Positions 1-11,524 of a DNA stretch of 39,825 bases are shown piece after piece. The stretch covers positions 1 through 39,825 of the forward strand of contig JAUCBJ010000107.1 of the NCBI GenBank assembly GCA_032718475.1. The letters are read 5' to 3'. Source of the DNA: Nemertoderma westbladi (Eukaryota > Xenacoelomorpha > Nemertodermatida > Nemertodermatidae). A program made the translations under genes and the position numbers. The notes beneath the pieces are model-generated. The model saw nothing but the letters and a program-made list of their open reading frames with translations. It had not been told where the DNA came from and made no database searches. The stretch's first letter is position 1, and the number at the start of each line of letters is the position of its first letter.

Positions 1-960
1 ATAACAACTATTAATGTACTGTACCAACATACAGCACCACAAGTTTGCTGCCTAGGGCCTAGGGCCTATACCTACTAAATAAAATTCGGCTGTGCCATCT
101 TTCAGTAACATCTACGATGTCAGTATAATATCAAAGCTGTAAAAAAATTCATATTATGATGAAACATATATGTTTCACAAACAATTCGAATTCACAAACA
201 ATTTTAATATTGGACTAGACTGTGAAGTTCTGTTCATATAAGAGTGCGATTTAAATGGAATTGTTGGAAACTGAAATCCACAAGTTACTAATTGTTAGTC
301 CGAAAGTAAGGAGGGGAGGGGGGGGGGGGGGGGGGGTAGAATTCCTTATTAGAGATTAGCCCCAATGTCCCTTTCGTCAACCCAAGGTGTTGACGGGACA
401 TTGGGGACCTTGTTTAGTACCAAAAATATTTCAAATTTTTTTTAAACCAACAAAAAAATATATCAAAGAATGAAAACTAAATTTTACTTTTTAACAAAAT
501 ACTTGGTTAATATTACTCTAAGTATTTGCATTAAAATAAAAAATTTATTTGCATAATTATCACAAAAGCAACTTTACATTCTTTGCTTTTGTAAATACGC
601 TAAAAGATATATCAGTATTTGTATAAAATGCAAAATAATAAATTAAATAAATTTTAATTATGAAATATAACAATATATTTATGGTATATAGCTATAGCTG
701 TTCATACTATTAATATATTTACATAATATAATTCATATTATTATTATTTAGTATAATATATTAAAGATTCAATACTAAATTGTGAATTTAACTTGTTCAA
801 TTAATAAAATAATTTCTGCACATGGCAGTATAGGACCACAAACTTGATAAATGGGCATACATTTAAACCAATACGACGTCACAAATGTTAACACAGTAAC
901 TGTATATCGGCACAGGTTATCTAAAGTCAATCGATAGACAATAACAAAATTAAAAATCAT
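1..960. other. AT-rich intergenic DNA, no gene seen
   Basis: This stretch is strongly AT-rich and carries no credible open frame. A run of 19 G lies at 318-336. Short near-repeats of the type AATATATT and TTAATTA fill 480-780. I see no RNA gene or transposase remnant. Confidence 0.6.
318..336. repeat. poly-G tract (19 G)
   Basis: An uninterrupted run of G sits in AT-rich DNA. It is one of four long G or C homopolymers in the window. Such runs can form quadruplex structures and are prone to length errors in sequencing, so the exact length is uncertain. Confidence 0.9.
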
Positions 961-1560
961 TAAATAACGCGGTAGTTTGGTATCCCTACCCGGATGCGGT
1001 TTGGATGAAACGAAGACATGAAAGTTAAAAACTCAACGAACCAAAGCGTGACTGGTCGACTGATGGATACCGAACCACTCGCGAATTTAAACTGGGGATC
1101 CCAACTCGCTCCGGAACGCAACCCATACTGCGATAATAACTCATCGCTTGCTGTTGCACTGAATTGCTCTACCGCAGTTGACCCACGGAAGTTTTGCACT
1201 TTGTATTTCAGTATTTCGTGCCGCTGATTCTAGAGCCTAAGATTTCATCGGGTAACCGTTGCAAGTACCATAAACCACGCGCTGTAATCGTACCGATACC
1301 ACAAAGTCTCTTTAGTTTCACCTGCATGTTTGCTTTTAGCGAAGTCCTGCTTACGAGGCCAAGGGCCGGAAGTCGCGATGATAGAGTTCCGGTACGAGCC
1401 TCTCTCGACCTTCGCCGTCCAGAAATATGTGAGAACATTATCGCAAACGTACTGGCACCCAGTCAGCCAGTGCCAATTTGTCGTCAACGTTTAAGACTCA
1501 GCAGTCATCTCTACGCAGAAGGAGATGAATCGTTAGGATAAGCTGCAAGTGATCCTCACC
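961..1560. other. CpG-richer island, function unknown
   Basis: Compared with both flanks, this 600 bp is visibly richer in G, C and CpG (about 40 CpG by eye). It is open in several overlapping frames on both strands (up to 115 codons), none with a motif I recognise. The overlapping openness probably reflects base composition. It could be a promoter or CpG island, a first exon, or an old mobile-element fragment; the sequence alone does not decide. Confidence 0.3.
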
Positions 1561-2400
1561 TCATAGGGATCCTCGGATATAAGGATTACAACGTCCGAAC
1601 TCGAAGTTTAGAACTGCAGTATAATGCAGGCAGATTGTATAAAATAAGCAGTAGGTAGGTAGGTGGAACTTAGAACAGAGGGAAGTCGGACTCCTGAGTT
1701 TACTAAAATCCTAAGGTTATTAGCCGCTTGCGTGACTGCCGGTTTTGTTCGAGTTCGCTCGACCTAGTAGTAGTACGGTCACTGTGGAATTGTTACTGAA
1801 AGAACAGTTGATATGAGTAAACAGAAATGCCTAGTTCAATAGGGGCCTAGTTTGTAGTTCAATCACAGTACTGCAGTATTAGACTCACTAAAAATTAAAA
1901 AATATTCAATGAAATACTGAAATAGGCCTAATTATACAACAACCATCAGACCGTACTGCCGTACAGTCGTACCGAACCTGATAACCTGCAGACAAGCCTA
2001 GAATACAAGTACAAGGTATAGTATGTAGGTACGGCAGTAAGGCCTGTGGAAGTATGGGCGGCGGTCTGGCGGTAGCCTACTGCAGCAGGCGTTCCAGTTG
2101 TACCGCAGACAGGTAATACAGTAATAGGAAATGAAACACTAACTGCTGATGAACTGCTAGGCCTAGCAGAAGAACAGTGCCAGTACACATAAGGCTGCAA
2201 AGTCAATGCTAGCAGCAGCATTCAAAGAATGATACCACACAGCCAGCTGTGAGTTCATTATCCATGCCTCACACTAAGAGTGTTGCTGCTGCTAGGATAC
2301 AAATTATCTGTTATTGGCTAGAGCTGTACCATTGGTTGGCTTTCATGTTATGATATTCAAATGGATTGATGGAGGGAATTTCAAAATGGTCAAATAATAC
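1561..2400. other. intergenic DNA, nothing recognised
   Basis: The stretch has intermediate base composition with several TAGGCC-type palindromic hexamers (for example near 1844 and 1923) and CAG/CTG-rich segments at 2080-2230. The 91-codon minus-strand frame at 1946-2221 has no recognisable domain. I see no gene. Confidence 0.4.
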
Positions 2401-4140
2401 AACAATAATGAAATTTTTAATATGATGTGCAATTATAAAAATCGATGTAACTCTGGTGCAACACGACCGTATTCGATGAAATTTTCATTGTTACGTACGG
2501 TAATTAATGCGTTTACAATTGCTATACTCAATATATTTATAATCGGTATGATTTTTAAACTATAAGAGTTTAAGGGCCGGGAATTGCCAAATTGTGGCTA
2601 CGTAGGCCAGATTTGACCACAAAATTGACCAGGTTCGTGCAACTCTTGAAAATTTTGGAATATGTCAATTTTGTTCTACTATCATGTTCTATAAATGACC
2701 AAAGTTAAAAAAAATATAATTCCTAGGAAGTTGTTTTATTTTTGATAAATATGTAATTTTATGGTGAAAATTGGTTAATTTCGTTAAAAATTAGTGAAAA
2801 TTTGACGGTTTGGAGTAAAATTGGGTGGGTTGGGCCAACTCATATAAATTGTTGCCAGTGTTATTTTTCTTATCCTAAAACGTTCTTTAATTGAGCACAG
2901 TTTTAGAAAATATAATTCCTAGGAAGTTCTTAAACTAAAGCTCAGACTTTCAAAAAGACGGTCATTTAACGGACTTTTTTTTATTTGTCTGTCATACCTA
3001 CACATATCGTTGAAATCGAAAATGGCATGCATATTCGGATTCAGCACACCAAAATGTACCTATATAGTATATTTTGAGGTAATCTGAGGCTAAAATAAAA
3101 AAAAATGAAAAAATGAAAAAAAATTGCGCCAAAATTTGCCAAACTTCCAAAAATACTTAACTTGCTCAGATTTTCATGAAATTTGGTACGGATGTGCCCA
3201 AAGCAATTCTAAGAAACTAATTTGAAGGATTTACGGAAAAATGCAATTTAAGCCGATATATCGCATTTTGAGTGCCTAATTTTAGGCTAAATTTCAAGAA
3301 AATACAGATTTCCTAAGTTTGGCCCTTATTTACTACAAGAAGCAAAGACTTTTTGTATTAACATTAAATGGATAAAATGTAGAGCTATCTTATCCATCTG
3401 TGATGTTAAAGTTTCAGAAAAATATAAACAGACAATTCGGAGAAAACCACTTTCTACCAAAACCTATTTTGTCAACTTCCAAAATTACCATTTTTCGGCC
3501 CCAATTTCCAGCCCTTAATATTCAGGCAACGCACAATATCAATAACAGTAATGGAACTCCCATCTTCCCTCTATAAAACGCAAGTGGAACGGTTTCGTTC
3601 TAATTAAAAGATACAGAGCTATAACGATTTAAAAATTGTCAAAAATATCCAAATTTGGCCCAAAATTGGCCAAAAGTTAAATTATTGGCATACTGTTAAA
3701 TATTTTTGGCCAATATTTTGACCTGATGAACAACTGTATTGGATATGTATTCGGTATGAGTTTCAATCGAAATAGCCAAGCTGCTTTGGTGATAGCGAGA
3801 AAACAATGTAAAAATTTACCATTTGGATAATTTTTGGGTAAAATTAAAATGTGGCCAAAATGGCCAAATTTGGCTAAACGAAATTTTTTAATGAAACTTG
3901 CAAATTTATCCGCGCACAAAGTCTCCAGAGAACATTTGAAGATTTCAGTCGCCTTCACTCCGAATTTAATCATTTAGTGCTAGAAGTTTCCAAATTGGGG
4001 CAAAAATCCACATTTGGTGGCCAATTTGGAAATGTTGGGAAACTAAATTGAAAAAACAAAACCGTACAAAATTCTTAGAATAACAAAAACTACAAACGTG
4101 GCAAATTTCAGAGAATATAATTCCTAGGAAGTTGTAAAAC
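2400..4140. repeat. unclassified repeat-like region with recurring TTGGCCA and TTCCTAGGAA words
   Basis: This 1.7 kb is full of imperfect repeats of words such as TTGGCCAAA and CCAAATTTGG. It carries three copies of the 20-mer AATATAATTCCTAGGAAGTT, at about 2713-2732, 2909-2928 and 4114-4133. The first two copies also share about 30 bp of similar upstream sequence, so they look like relics of a tandem duplication. No ORF with a domain is present. The texture suggests an old non-coding mobile element or satellite, but the family is not identifiable here. Confidence 0.45.
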
Positions 4141-4194
4141 GCCCCGAGTAAGCTCCACTTTCTATATACTAATGTTGGAACGCCTACGCCCGGT

Positions 4195-4225
4195 GTGGGA
4201 GAATCCTCACGAAGGATCCTCCCAC
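4195..4225. other. short hairpin upstream of the CARD-like segment
   Basis: The arms GTGGGAGAATCCT (4195-4207) and AGGATCCTCCCAC (4213-4225) pair at 12 of 13 positions around the 5-nt loop CACGA. It lies about 30 bp before the exon-like CARD segment. At 13 bp of stem it is short for a microRNA precursor. Confidence 0.5.
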
Positions 4226-4252
4226 GTTGTGTTGTTTTTAGGTTTACATAAG

Positions 4253-4467
4253 AACCGCATATCCGACAAGTGTTTAGGGATTCTATAGCTGAATCAATCA
4301 ATAGTAAAGAATCCACAGTGGCAAAGAATGATGAACTGGTCAACGCGATAATTAGAAGGTCATTCAACGATTTTCTTACATTCTGTCAATGTCTGAGAGA
4401 CACAAATCAGGGTCAAATAGCTGATATCCTGACTACAGCTGTACATAATTTAGATGATTTAGTCTAA
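4253..4467 (+). CDS. candidate terminal exon or relic: C-terminal half of a CARD domain
   Basis: This open frame ends at TAA 4465-4467 and has no in-frame ATG, so it would have to be an internal or terminal exon. The AG at 4251-4252, after a T-rich stretch near 4224-4240, is a possible acceptor. The better-looking acceptor at 4240-4241 would put an in-frame TAA at 4249. Visible motifs follow the second half of a caspase recruitment domain: a stretch around INSKEST, then AKNDELVNAIIRRS, then FNDFLTFCQCLRDTNQGQ and IADIL. These match the known CARD pattern of helices 4 to 6, in which a lone F-x-x-F-L helix precedes an L-x-x-T-x-Q turn. CARDs mediate homotypic binding in apoptosis and innate-immune adaptors. 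The first CARD helices are not visible just upstream, so this is either one exon of a split gene or a gene fragment. The assignment is by eye. Confidence 0.45.
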
Positions 4468-5228
4468 ATATAAAAATAATTATATACAATTTTCAGTGTA
4501 TAATTTTGTTACCAACCAGAGATAAATAATTTATTGGGTATGATGGGAATATATCCCATAATAATGTTATTTAGCAAGAATGGTAAGGATAATATTTCAT
4601 ACTTATTTTTAACTTATAGTGCCAGTCAGGGCCGGACACACAATTTCTACTAGCATTTTATAGCTATTCGTGTCCGACCTACCATCCACTATATTAAATA
4701 TATAAAATTTAGTGCAATTTCTATTATATTATGGTAAATATACATTCAAGTTAAAGTTTAATAATTATTTTATAAGTTTTCTCTTTTATAGATGGAAATA
4801 CGAATTTCTCCTGATCTCGGAATCACAAACCAGTAAACTGTCAGGCTCTGAACCAAATCAAACAACCGCCTAAATTATAAAACAGATAACTTGAAATCTT
4901 TTAGTATCGCCGATCCGATATGATAACCTCAATTCTGGACTGTAATGAACCGACATGATTTGTTCCTTATCAGATATTCGTCTTAGTCTGAGAAAACAGG
5001 AAATCTGGAAACACAAACCTGGAATCTACTGGAACTCAAATATTAGTGGCTTAACGGAGATGTTGGAACCAAATTACTTGGAACACAATTATCGAAAACT
5101 TCAGAATAAGTTAGTAATAAATTGTTACATGGAATATATCCTACAGTCGGTGTCTCAAAGTGTATCTGGTATTACCGTTATTATGAATACATTATTAATA
5201 AATTATATTATTTCTACTTATTTTATAG
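4468..5228. other. non-coding DNA between the CARD-like segment and the satellite
   Basis: The stretch is AT-rich. An inverted repeat around 4628-4678 (GGCCGGACACAC versus GTGTCCGACC) could fold into a hairpin. The 102-codon frame at 4955-5263 runs into the first satellite unit, shows no domain and is probably chance. If the CARD-like segment is a terminal exon, its 3' UTR would lie here. Confidence 0.4.
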
Positions 5229-5760
5229 GTAGAGCTCTATCCACCAAACCATCGGAACCATAAACTCTATCCACCAACCCATCGGAACCATAAACTCTAT
5301 CCACCAACCCATCGGAACCATAAACTCTATCCACCAACCCATCGGAACCATAAACTCTATCCACCTACCCATCGGAACCCTAAACTCTATCCAGTAACCC
5401 ATCGGAACCATAAACTCTATCAACCAACCCATCAGAACCATAAACTCTATCCACCAATCCATCGTAACCATAAACTCTATCCACTAACCCATCGGAACCA
5501 TAAACTCTATCCACCAACCCATCGGAACCCTAAACTCTATCCAGTAACCCATCGGAACCATAAACTCTATCAACCAACCCATCAGAACCATAAAGTTTTT
5601 TCACCATCCCATCGGAACCATAAACTCTATCCACCAACCCATCGGACTCCTAAACTCTGTCCAACCAACCCATCGGAACCATAACTTCTATCCACCAACC
5701 CATCGGACTCATAAACTCTATCCACCAACCCATCGGAACCATAACTCATATCCACCAACC

Positions 5761-6170
5761 CATCGGACTCATAAACTCTGTCCAGTAATCCATCGGAACT
5801 ATAAACTCTATCCACCAACCCATCGTAACCATAACTTCTATCCACCAACCCATGGGAACCATAAACTCTGTCCACCAACCCATCGGACTCATAAACTCAA
5901 TCCACCAACCCATCGGACTCATAAACTCTGTCCAGTACTCCATCGGAACCATAAACTCTATCCACCAACCCATCGGACTCATAAACTCTGTCCAGTACTC
6001 CATCGGAACCATAAACTCTATCCACCAACCCATCGTAACCATAACTTCTATCCACCAACCCATCGGACTCATAAACTCTGTCCAGTAACCCATCGGAACC
6101 ATAAACTCTATCCACCAAACCATCGGAACCATAACCTCTATCCACCAACCCATCGGACTCATAAACTCTG
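5761..6170. repeat. intra-array segmental duplication, copy 1 (offset 720 bp)
   Basis: This segment of the 30-bp satellite recurs at 6481-6890 almost without change, including rare variants such as CATGGGAACC (5851 and 6571) and AAACTCAATCC. The offset is exactly 24 units. It shows that the array expanded in multi-unit blocks. Confidence 0.85.
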
Positions 6171-6960
6171 TCCAGTAACCCATCGGAACCATAAACTCTA
6201 TCCACCAAACCATCGGAACCATAAGTTCTATCCACCAACCCATCGGACTCATAAACTATATCCACCAACCCATCGGAACCATAACCTCTATCCACCAACC
6301 CATCGGAACCATAAACTCTATCCACCAACCCATCGGACTCATAAACTCTGTCCAGTAATCCATCGGAACCATAAACTCTATCCACCAACCCATCGGAACC
6401 ATAACTTCCATCCACCAACCCATCGGACTCATAAACTCTATCCACCAACCCATCGGAACCATACGCTCTATCCAGTAACCCATCGGACTCATAAACTCTG
6501 TCCAGTAATCCATCGGAACCATAAACTCTATCCACCAACCCATCGTAACCATAACTTCTATCCACCAACCCATGGGAACCATAAACTCTGTCCACCAACC
6601 CATCGGACTCATAAACTCAATCCACCAACCCATCGGACTCATAAACTCTGTCCAGTACTCCATCGGAACCATAAACTCTATCCACCAACCCATCGGACTC
6701 ATAAACTCTGTCCAGTACTCCATCGGAACCATAAACTCTATCCACCAACCCATCGTAACCATAACTTCTATCCACCAACCCATCGGACTCATAAACTCTG
6801 TCCAGTAACCCATCGGAACCATAAACTCTATCCACCAAACCATCGGAACCATAACCTCTATCCACCAACCCATCGGACTCATAAACTCTGTCCAGTAATC
6901 CATTGGAACCATAAACTCCATCTACCAACCCATCGGAACCATAACTTCCATCCACCAACC

Positions 6961-7640
6961 CATCGGACTCATAAACTCTCTATCACCAACCCATCGGAAC
7001 CATAAACTCTATCCACCAACCCATCGGAAAAATAAGCTCTATCCAGTAACCCATCGGACTCATAAACTCTTTTCAGTAATCCATCGGAACCATAACCTCT
7101 ATCCACCAACCCATCGGAACCATAAACACTATCCACCAACCCATGGGACTCATAAACTCTGTCCAGTAATCCATCGGAACAATAACCTCTATCCACCAAC
7201 ACATCGGAACCATAAACTCTATCCACCAACCCATCGGAACGATAACTTCTATCCATCAACCCATCGGACTCATGAACTCTATCCACCAACCCATCGGAAC
7301 CATATCCTCTATCCACCAACCCATCGGAACAATAACCTCTATCCAACAACCCATCGGGAACATAAACTCTATCCACTAAACCATCGGAACCATTAACTCT
7401 ATCCACCAACCCATCGGACTCTTAAACTCTGTCCAGTAATCCATCGGAACCATAACCGCTATCCACCAACCCATCGGAACCATAAACTCTATCCACCAAC
7501 CCATCGGAACCATAACTTCTATCCACCAACCCATTGGACTCATAACCTCTATCCAGCAAACCATCCGAACCATAACCTCTATCCACCAACCCATCGGACT
7601 CATAAACTCTATCCACCAACCCATCGGAACCATAACCTCT
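6961..7640. repeat. intra-array duplicated block marked by a 31-bp unit (copy at about 8792)
   Basis: A rare unit reading ATAAACTCTCTATCACC occurs at 6961 and again at 8792. The offset of 1831 bp equals 61 units plus the one extra base of the odd unit. The following variants (AAGCTCTATCCAGTAACC, CTCTTTTCAGTAATCC, CATGGGACTCATAAAC) appear in the same order in both places, so a block of roughly 1.8 kb was duplicated. Confidence 0.8.
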
Positions 7641-10572
7641 ATCTACCAACCCATCGGAACCATAAACTCTTTCCACCAACCCATCGGAACCATAACCTCT
7701 ATCCACCAACCCATTGGAACCATAAACTCTATCCACCAACCCATCGGAACCATAACCTCTATCCACCAACCTATCGGAACCATAACTTCCATCCACCAAC
7801 CCATCGGACTCATAAACTCTATCCACCAACCCATCGGAACCATAACCTCTATCCACCAACCCATCGGAGTCATAAACTCTATCAGCCAAGCCATCGGAAC
7901 CATAACCTCTATCCACCAACCCATCGGACTCATAAACTCTGTCCAGTAATCCATCGGAACTATAAACTCTATCCACCAACCCATCGTAACCATAACTTCT
8001 ATCCACCAACCCATCGGACTCATAAACTCTGTCCAGTAATCCATCGGAACCATAAACTCTATCCACCAACCAATCGGAACCATAACTTCCATCCACCAAC
8101 CCATCGGACTCATAAACTCTATCCAACAACCCATCGGACTCATAAACTCTGTCCAGTACTCCATCGGAACCATAAACTCTATCCACCAACCCATTGTAAC
8201 CATAACTTCTATCCACCAACCCATCGGACTCATAAACTCTATCCACCAACCCATCGGAACCATACGCTCTATCCAGTAACCCATCGGACTCATAAACTCT
8301 GTCCAGTAATCCATCGGAACCATAAACTCTATCCACCAACCCATCGGAACCATAACTTCTATCCACCAACCCATCGGACTCATACACTCTATCCACCAAC
8401 CCATCGGGGCCATAACCTCTATCCACCAACCCATCGGACTCATAAACTCTGTCCAGTAATCCATCGGAACCATAAACTCTATCCACCAATCCATCGGAAT
8501 CATAACTTCTATCCACCAACCCATCGGACTCATACACTCTATCCACCAACCCATCGGAACCATAACCTCTATCCACCAACCAATCGGACTCATAAACTCT
8601 GTCCAGTAATCCATCGGAACCATAAACTATATCCACCAACCCATCGGAACCATAACTTCTTTCCACCAACCCATCGGACTCATAAACTCTATCAACCAAC
8701 CCATCGGACTCATAAACTCTGTCCAGTAATCCATTGGAACCATAAACTCCATCTACCAACCCATCGGAACCATAACTTCCATCCACCAACCCATCGGACT
8801 CATAAACTCTCTATCACCAACCCATCGGAACCATAAACTCTATCCACCAACCCATCGGAAACATAAGCTCTATCCAGTAACCCATCGGACTCATAAACTC
8901 TTTTCAGTAATCCATCGGAACCATAACCTCTATCCACCAACCCATCGGAACCATAAACTCTATCCACCAACCCATGGGACTCATAAACTCTGTCCAGTAA
9001 TCCATCGGAACAATAACCTCTATCCACCAACCCATCGGAACCATAAACGCTATCCACCAACCCATCGGAACGATAACTTCTATCCACCAACCCATCGGAC
9101 TCATGAACTCTATCCACCAACCCATCGGAACCATATCCTCTATCCACCAACCCATCGGAACAATAACCTCTATCCAACAACCCATCGGGAACATAAACTC
9201 TATCCACTAAACCATTGGAACCATTAACTCTATCCACCAACCCATCGGACTCTTAAACTCTGTCCAGTAATCCATCGGAAACATAACCGCTATCCACCAA
9301 CCCATCGGAACCATAAACTCTATCCACCAACCCATCGGAACCATAACTTCTATCCACCAACCCATCGGACTCATAACCTCTATCCAGCAAACCATCAGAA
9401 CCATAAACTCTATCCACCAACCCATCGGACTCATAAACTCTATCCACCAACCCATCGGAACCATAACCTCTATCCACCAACCCATCGGAACCATAAACTC
9501 TTTCCACCAACCCATCGGAACCATAACCTCTATCCACCAACCCATTGGAACCATAAACTCTATCCACCAACCCATCGGAACCATAACCTCTATCCACCAA
9601 CCCATCGGAACCATAAAATCTATCCACCAACCCATCGGACTGATAAACTCTATCCACCAACCCATCGGAACCATAACCTCTATCCACCAACCCATCGGAA
9701 CCATAAACTCTATCCACCAACCCATCGGACTCATAAACTCTATCCAGTGACCCATCGGAACCATAAACTCTATCCACCAAACCATCGGAACCATAAACTC
9801 TATCCACCAACCCATCGGACTCATAACCTCTATCCACCAACCCATCGGAACCATAAAATCTATCCACCAACCCATCGGACTGATAAACTCTATCCACCAA
9901 ACCATCGGAACCATAAACTCTATCCACCAACCCATCGGAACCATAACCTCTATCCACCAACCCATCGGAACCATAAAATCTATCCACCAACCCATCGGAC
10001 TGATAAACTCTATCCACCCACCCATCGGAACCATAACCTCTATCCACCAACCCATCGGAACCATAACCTCTATCCACCAACCCATCGGGAACCATAAACT
10101 CTATCCACCAAACCATCGAAACCATAAACTATATCCACCAACCCATCCGAACCATAAACTCTATCCACCAACCCATCGGGAACCTTAAACTATATCCACC
10201 AACCCATCGGAACCATAACCTCTATCCACCAACCCATCGGAACCATAAACTCTGTCCACTAACCAAAAACCATCGGAACCATAAACTCTGTCCACTAAAC
10301 CATCGGAGTTATAAGATTTGGCAACTGACATGGATCTTAATTACTGGTAAGTAATAATTATATGATTTTTTTTGCCTTTGCTTGGTCACAGTGCAAACCT
10401 ATCATCAAACATACGTCAATAAACATATTTCTATACATTAAACTATGATATACTAGATATATAGTATATTGCATGTCACAGTTATATAAATTAAATGAAA
10501 CTAAAACATGAGTAGACTAGACTATGTCACTAATACATACTACTAGGACGAGAGAGAATGGACTGGACAGTT

Positions 10573-10851
10573 TTAATGAGATTTTTTCATAGTTGTCGCA
10601 ATTTCGTTTCTCTCTAGTTCAGTATCCCTTTCAAGTTGGTCTTTATATGTTATAGCCGGTCGTCCACGCATAAACATTCCTTGTGTTGCTTACCAGAAAA
10701 GCAGATCTGGTATTAAGACCTCATGTTTACTTCTCCAGCAGTGCCCACTGAATCTTAATCTGCATTCACGGGGGTTGTGTGTTTGATCAATGTGGTATAT
10801 GTCATATTGTTGACATATGTTCGTATTGTCATATTGTTGTCCCCAGATGTT
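10573..10851 (-). pseudogene. LINE reverse transcriptase C-terminal relic
   Basis: Reading the minus strand in one frame from 10851 to the stop at 10573-10575 gives 93 codons with a single internal TAA. It contains RLRFSGHCWRS, then PDLLFW, then MRGRPAITYKDQLERDT. This is the conserved C-terminal tail seen after the RT domain in a group of non-LTR retrotransposons; the same tail, in better condition, occurs in the LINE at 18560-20482 (RLRFAGHCFRRED, LVLWQPHG). It is a short 5'-truncated, inactive fragment next to the satellite. The LINE clade is not assigned. Confidence 0.7.
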
Positions 10852-11212
10852 ATGTTTATCATTAATGTTTCATTTTTCTGTTAAAATGACATTTTATTAT
10901 TCCTTATTTATTTATAGATTAAGAATTTAACCGCAAAAAGAAACACAATTTAGTAAATTTAACGAAGGAACTGGACTATTTAGTGTAACTTAAGATGATT
11001 CGCCATTTACAAACTCCAGTTGGTCGCCACTATCTCACTAAACATTAAAGTAAGTGTAGCATCCATTCATAAAATAAACACTGACTTTTTTTACTTACAT
11101 ATAATGGTATAGCACCGGTATTGGTTTCTTCTATTAAATATCAACAGCAGACTAGTTAGTGTTTATTAAGTTGCGCAGAGTTTGTTAAACTCAGCTGTTA
11201 GTTGGCACGCGA
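10852..11212. other. AT-rich spacer, no gene seen
   Basis: Nothing coding is visible between the LINE relic and the first inverted repeat arm. Some residual RT sequence upstream of the relic may extend a short way into this stretch but is not readable. Confidence 0.4.
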
Positions 11213-11524
11213 ACACGAATCTGGACCGAACTGAACCGAACTGGATGGAAAGTGTGGCGAACTGGACCAAACTGAACCGAACTGGATTGAAAGTGTGGCG
11301 AACTGGACCAAACTGAACCGAACTGGATTGAAAGTGTGGCGAACTGGACCGAACTGAACCGAACTGGATTGAAAGTGTGGCAAACTGGACCGAACTAGAC
11401 CGCCAAATGAAAGATAATTTAAAAACAACAATCCAGGCAGACAGGTGAAAATTAATATTGAATTTCATTTGGTCTTTTCATACATAATAAATTTAGTTGC
11501 GTATAAAATGTCGCTAAATTAAGA
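11213..11524 (-). repeat. inverted repeat arm A with a short tandem repeat (partner at 13726-14149)
   Basis: On the minus strand this arm starts with TCTTAATTTAGCGAC, continues through a conserved stretch around CACCTGTCT and ATTATCTTTCATTTGGCG, and then enters four to five tandem units built on GTTCGGTCCAGTTCGCCACA. It ends at CCAGATTCGTGT. Arm B at 13726-14149 has the same order on the plus strand, so the two copies are in opposite orientation 2.2 kb apart. They are members of one dispersed repeat family; whether they are ends of one element is not shown. Confidence 0.85.

Larger units (their letters stand above)
5229..10312. repeat. 30-bp satellite array, about 169 units
   Basis: The core unit on the plus strand is CTATCCACCAACCCATCGGA followed by ACCATAAACT, in head-to-tail order for about 5.08 kb. 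Units fall into a few recurring variants: a plain type, a type with GGACTCATAAACTCTG and TCCAGTAATC, and a type with ATAACCTCTA. The variants recur in the same order, giving higher-order structure. Because 30 is a multiple of 3 and the unit lacks stops in two minus-strand frames, the array reads as long artificial ORFs (up to 455 codons of ten-residue repeats such as YGSDGLVDRV and MVPMGWWIEF). Two frames are open at once and 31-bp units shift the phase, which argues against coding. The right edge decays over 10080-10312. Confidence 0.95.

Noticed and set aside
1194-1541. 115-codon plus-strand ORF in the CpG-richer island
   Set aside because: No domain is seen, it overlaps open frames on the other strand, and there is no splice or start context.
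4955-5263. 102-codon ORF running into the satellite
   Set aside because: No motif is seen, it ends inside the first repeat units, and the AT-rich composition makes chance likely.
5223-10125. Many long minus-strand ORFs (up to 455 codons) of ten-residue repeats
   Set aside because: They are by-products of a 30-bp satellite without stops in two frames. Several frames are open together and phase shifts occur at odd-length units.
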